NCBI GenBank assembly: GCA_005883255.1
Contig: VAXS01000037.1
Location: 1 to 6,799, forward strand
Direction of reading: 5' to 3'
Source: Actinomycetota bacterium
GTDB taxonomy: Bacteria > Actinomycetota > Thermoleophilia > Solirubrobacterales > Solirubrobacteraceae
Length of the DNA: 6,799 bases
Below the pieces are notes generated by a model, which was not told the DNA's origin, searched no databases, and was given only the letters and a program-made list of their open reading frames with translations. Of the stretch, positions 6,470 to 6,799 are shown in pieces (the first letter of the stretch is position 1; each line of letters opens with the position of its first letter). The position numbers and the translations under genes are program-made.

Positions 6470-6799
6470 GGCAGCGTGGTGGTCTCCAGGCCCCGGGCCT
6501 CCAGGGCGGCCAGCACGCGGGGCACCGCCTGGGCCGTCTGGCGCCAGGACCCGGGCGCGCTGTAGTGGTCGGCGTCGTGGAGCAGGAGGACGTCGCGGGC
6601 GGCCACTCCGTCCGTCAGCCGCCGCGCGATCCCGGCCGCCGTGGCCGCGCGCGACCAGTCGCGTCCCCACCGCCGCCACAGGAACGTCCGCCACGTCCGC
6701 CGCCGCGCGGCCGCCACCCCGGCGGCGGTGAGGATCCCGAACGGCGGGCGATACAGCACCGGCTCCACGCCGGTGGCGGCGGCGATCGCCTCCTCGGCC
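6466..6799 (-). CDS. polysaccharide deacetylase, NodB-like (C-terminal part, 5' end outside window)
   Basis: About 110 C-terminal residues are visible, read from base 6798 downward. They contain ATGVEPVLYRPPFG, where RPPFG is NodB motif 3 that shapes the active-site groove, then WGRDWSRAATAAGIARRL, and DVLLLHDADHYSAPGSW, whose LLHD carries the late-motif histidine of the family, ending in VPRVLAALEARGLETTTLP. These enzymes remove acyl groups from N- or O-acetylated sugars in envelope polysaccharides or related glycans, using a metal held by an Asp and two His; that metal site lies in the N-terminal part outside the window, so activity cannot be judged. The true start is also outside; an internal GTG at 6768 is not credible because the homologous sequence continues upstream of it. 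The TGA overlaps the glycosyltransferase ATG by 4 nt, so the two genes are one translational unit and probably act on the same glycan or glycolipid. Confidence 0.85.
   Translation of the reverse strand, partial: AEEAIAAATGVEPVLYRPPFGILTAAGVAAARRRTWRTFLWRRWGRDWSRAATAAGIARRLTDGVAARDVLLLHDADHYSAPGSWRQTAQAVPRVLAALEARGLETTTLP

Noticed and set aside
6470..6694. Upstream extension of the glycosyltransferase frame
   Set aside because: The extra residues are shadow of the deacetylase gene; the glycine-loop N-terminus begins at the ATG at 6469.
1..6799. CRISPR array, insertion sequence, tRNA/rRNA or phage genes
   Set aside because: No regularly spaced repeats, transposase motifs, cloverleaf-like stretches or phage proteins were seen on either strand by eye.

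Overview
The window is about 6.8 kb of very GC-rich, gene-dense DNA with almost no intergenic space. It most likely comes from a high-GC actinobacterium. The EgtB and EgtD sequences resemble mycobacterial ones, and three genes begin 8-9 nt after a TAGNNT hexamer, which is the arrangement expected of leaderless transcripts. My guess is the class Thermoleophilia (Solirubrobacterales/Gaiellales-like soil actinobacteria), but this rests on general style and not on a marker gene.

Layout, left to right. (1) Positions 1-1666, plus strand: the C-terminal half of EgtB (cut by the window edge) overlaps egtD by 4 nt. These are the sulfoxide synthase and the histidine trimethylating enzyme of ergothioneine biosynthesis. 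(2) 1687-2457, plus strand: a short-chain dehydrogenase very like the HSD10 / type-2 3-hydroxyacyl-CoA dehydrogenase group, with its own putative leaderless promoter. (3) 2506-about 3330, plus strand: a DegT/DnrJ/EryC1/StrS-type PLP aminotransferase with a good N-terminal and catalytic region. It stops resembling the family at about residue 275 and has no nearby stop codon. (4) 3362-4330, plus strand: an NAD-dependent nucleotide-sugar epimerase/dehydratase (extended SDR), probably starting at a TTG. (5) 4334-5335, plus strand: an EamA/DMT-like multi-pass membrane protein, 3 nt after the epimerase. (6) 5336-6469, minus strand: a GT28/MGDG-synthase-like glycosyltransferase, converging on the membrane protein gene with no bases between the stop codons. 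(7) 6466-6799, minus strand: the C-terminal part of a NodB-type polysaccharide deacetylase, cut by the window edge, whose stop overlaps the glycosyltransferase start by 4 nt.

The genes fall into three probable units. The first is redox-buffer synthesis (egtB-egtD). The second is a nucleotide-sugar and membrane group (aminotransferase remnant, epimerase, DMT protein). The third is an opposite-strand pair (deacetylase then glycosyltransferase) that looks like envelope glycan or glycolipid metabolism. The SDR stands alone between the first and second.

I did not find a clearly novel system. The most notable points are the aminotransferase that lost its C-terminal region directly against the epimerase start, the repeated TAGNNT-N8/9-start architecture, and a strong hairpin just inside the convergent gene junction. 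No tRNA, rRNA, CRISPR array, insertion sequence or long repeat was seen. There is no gene-free stretch longer than about 50 bases.
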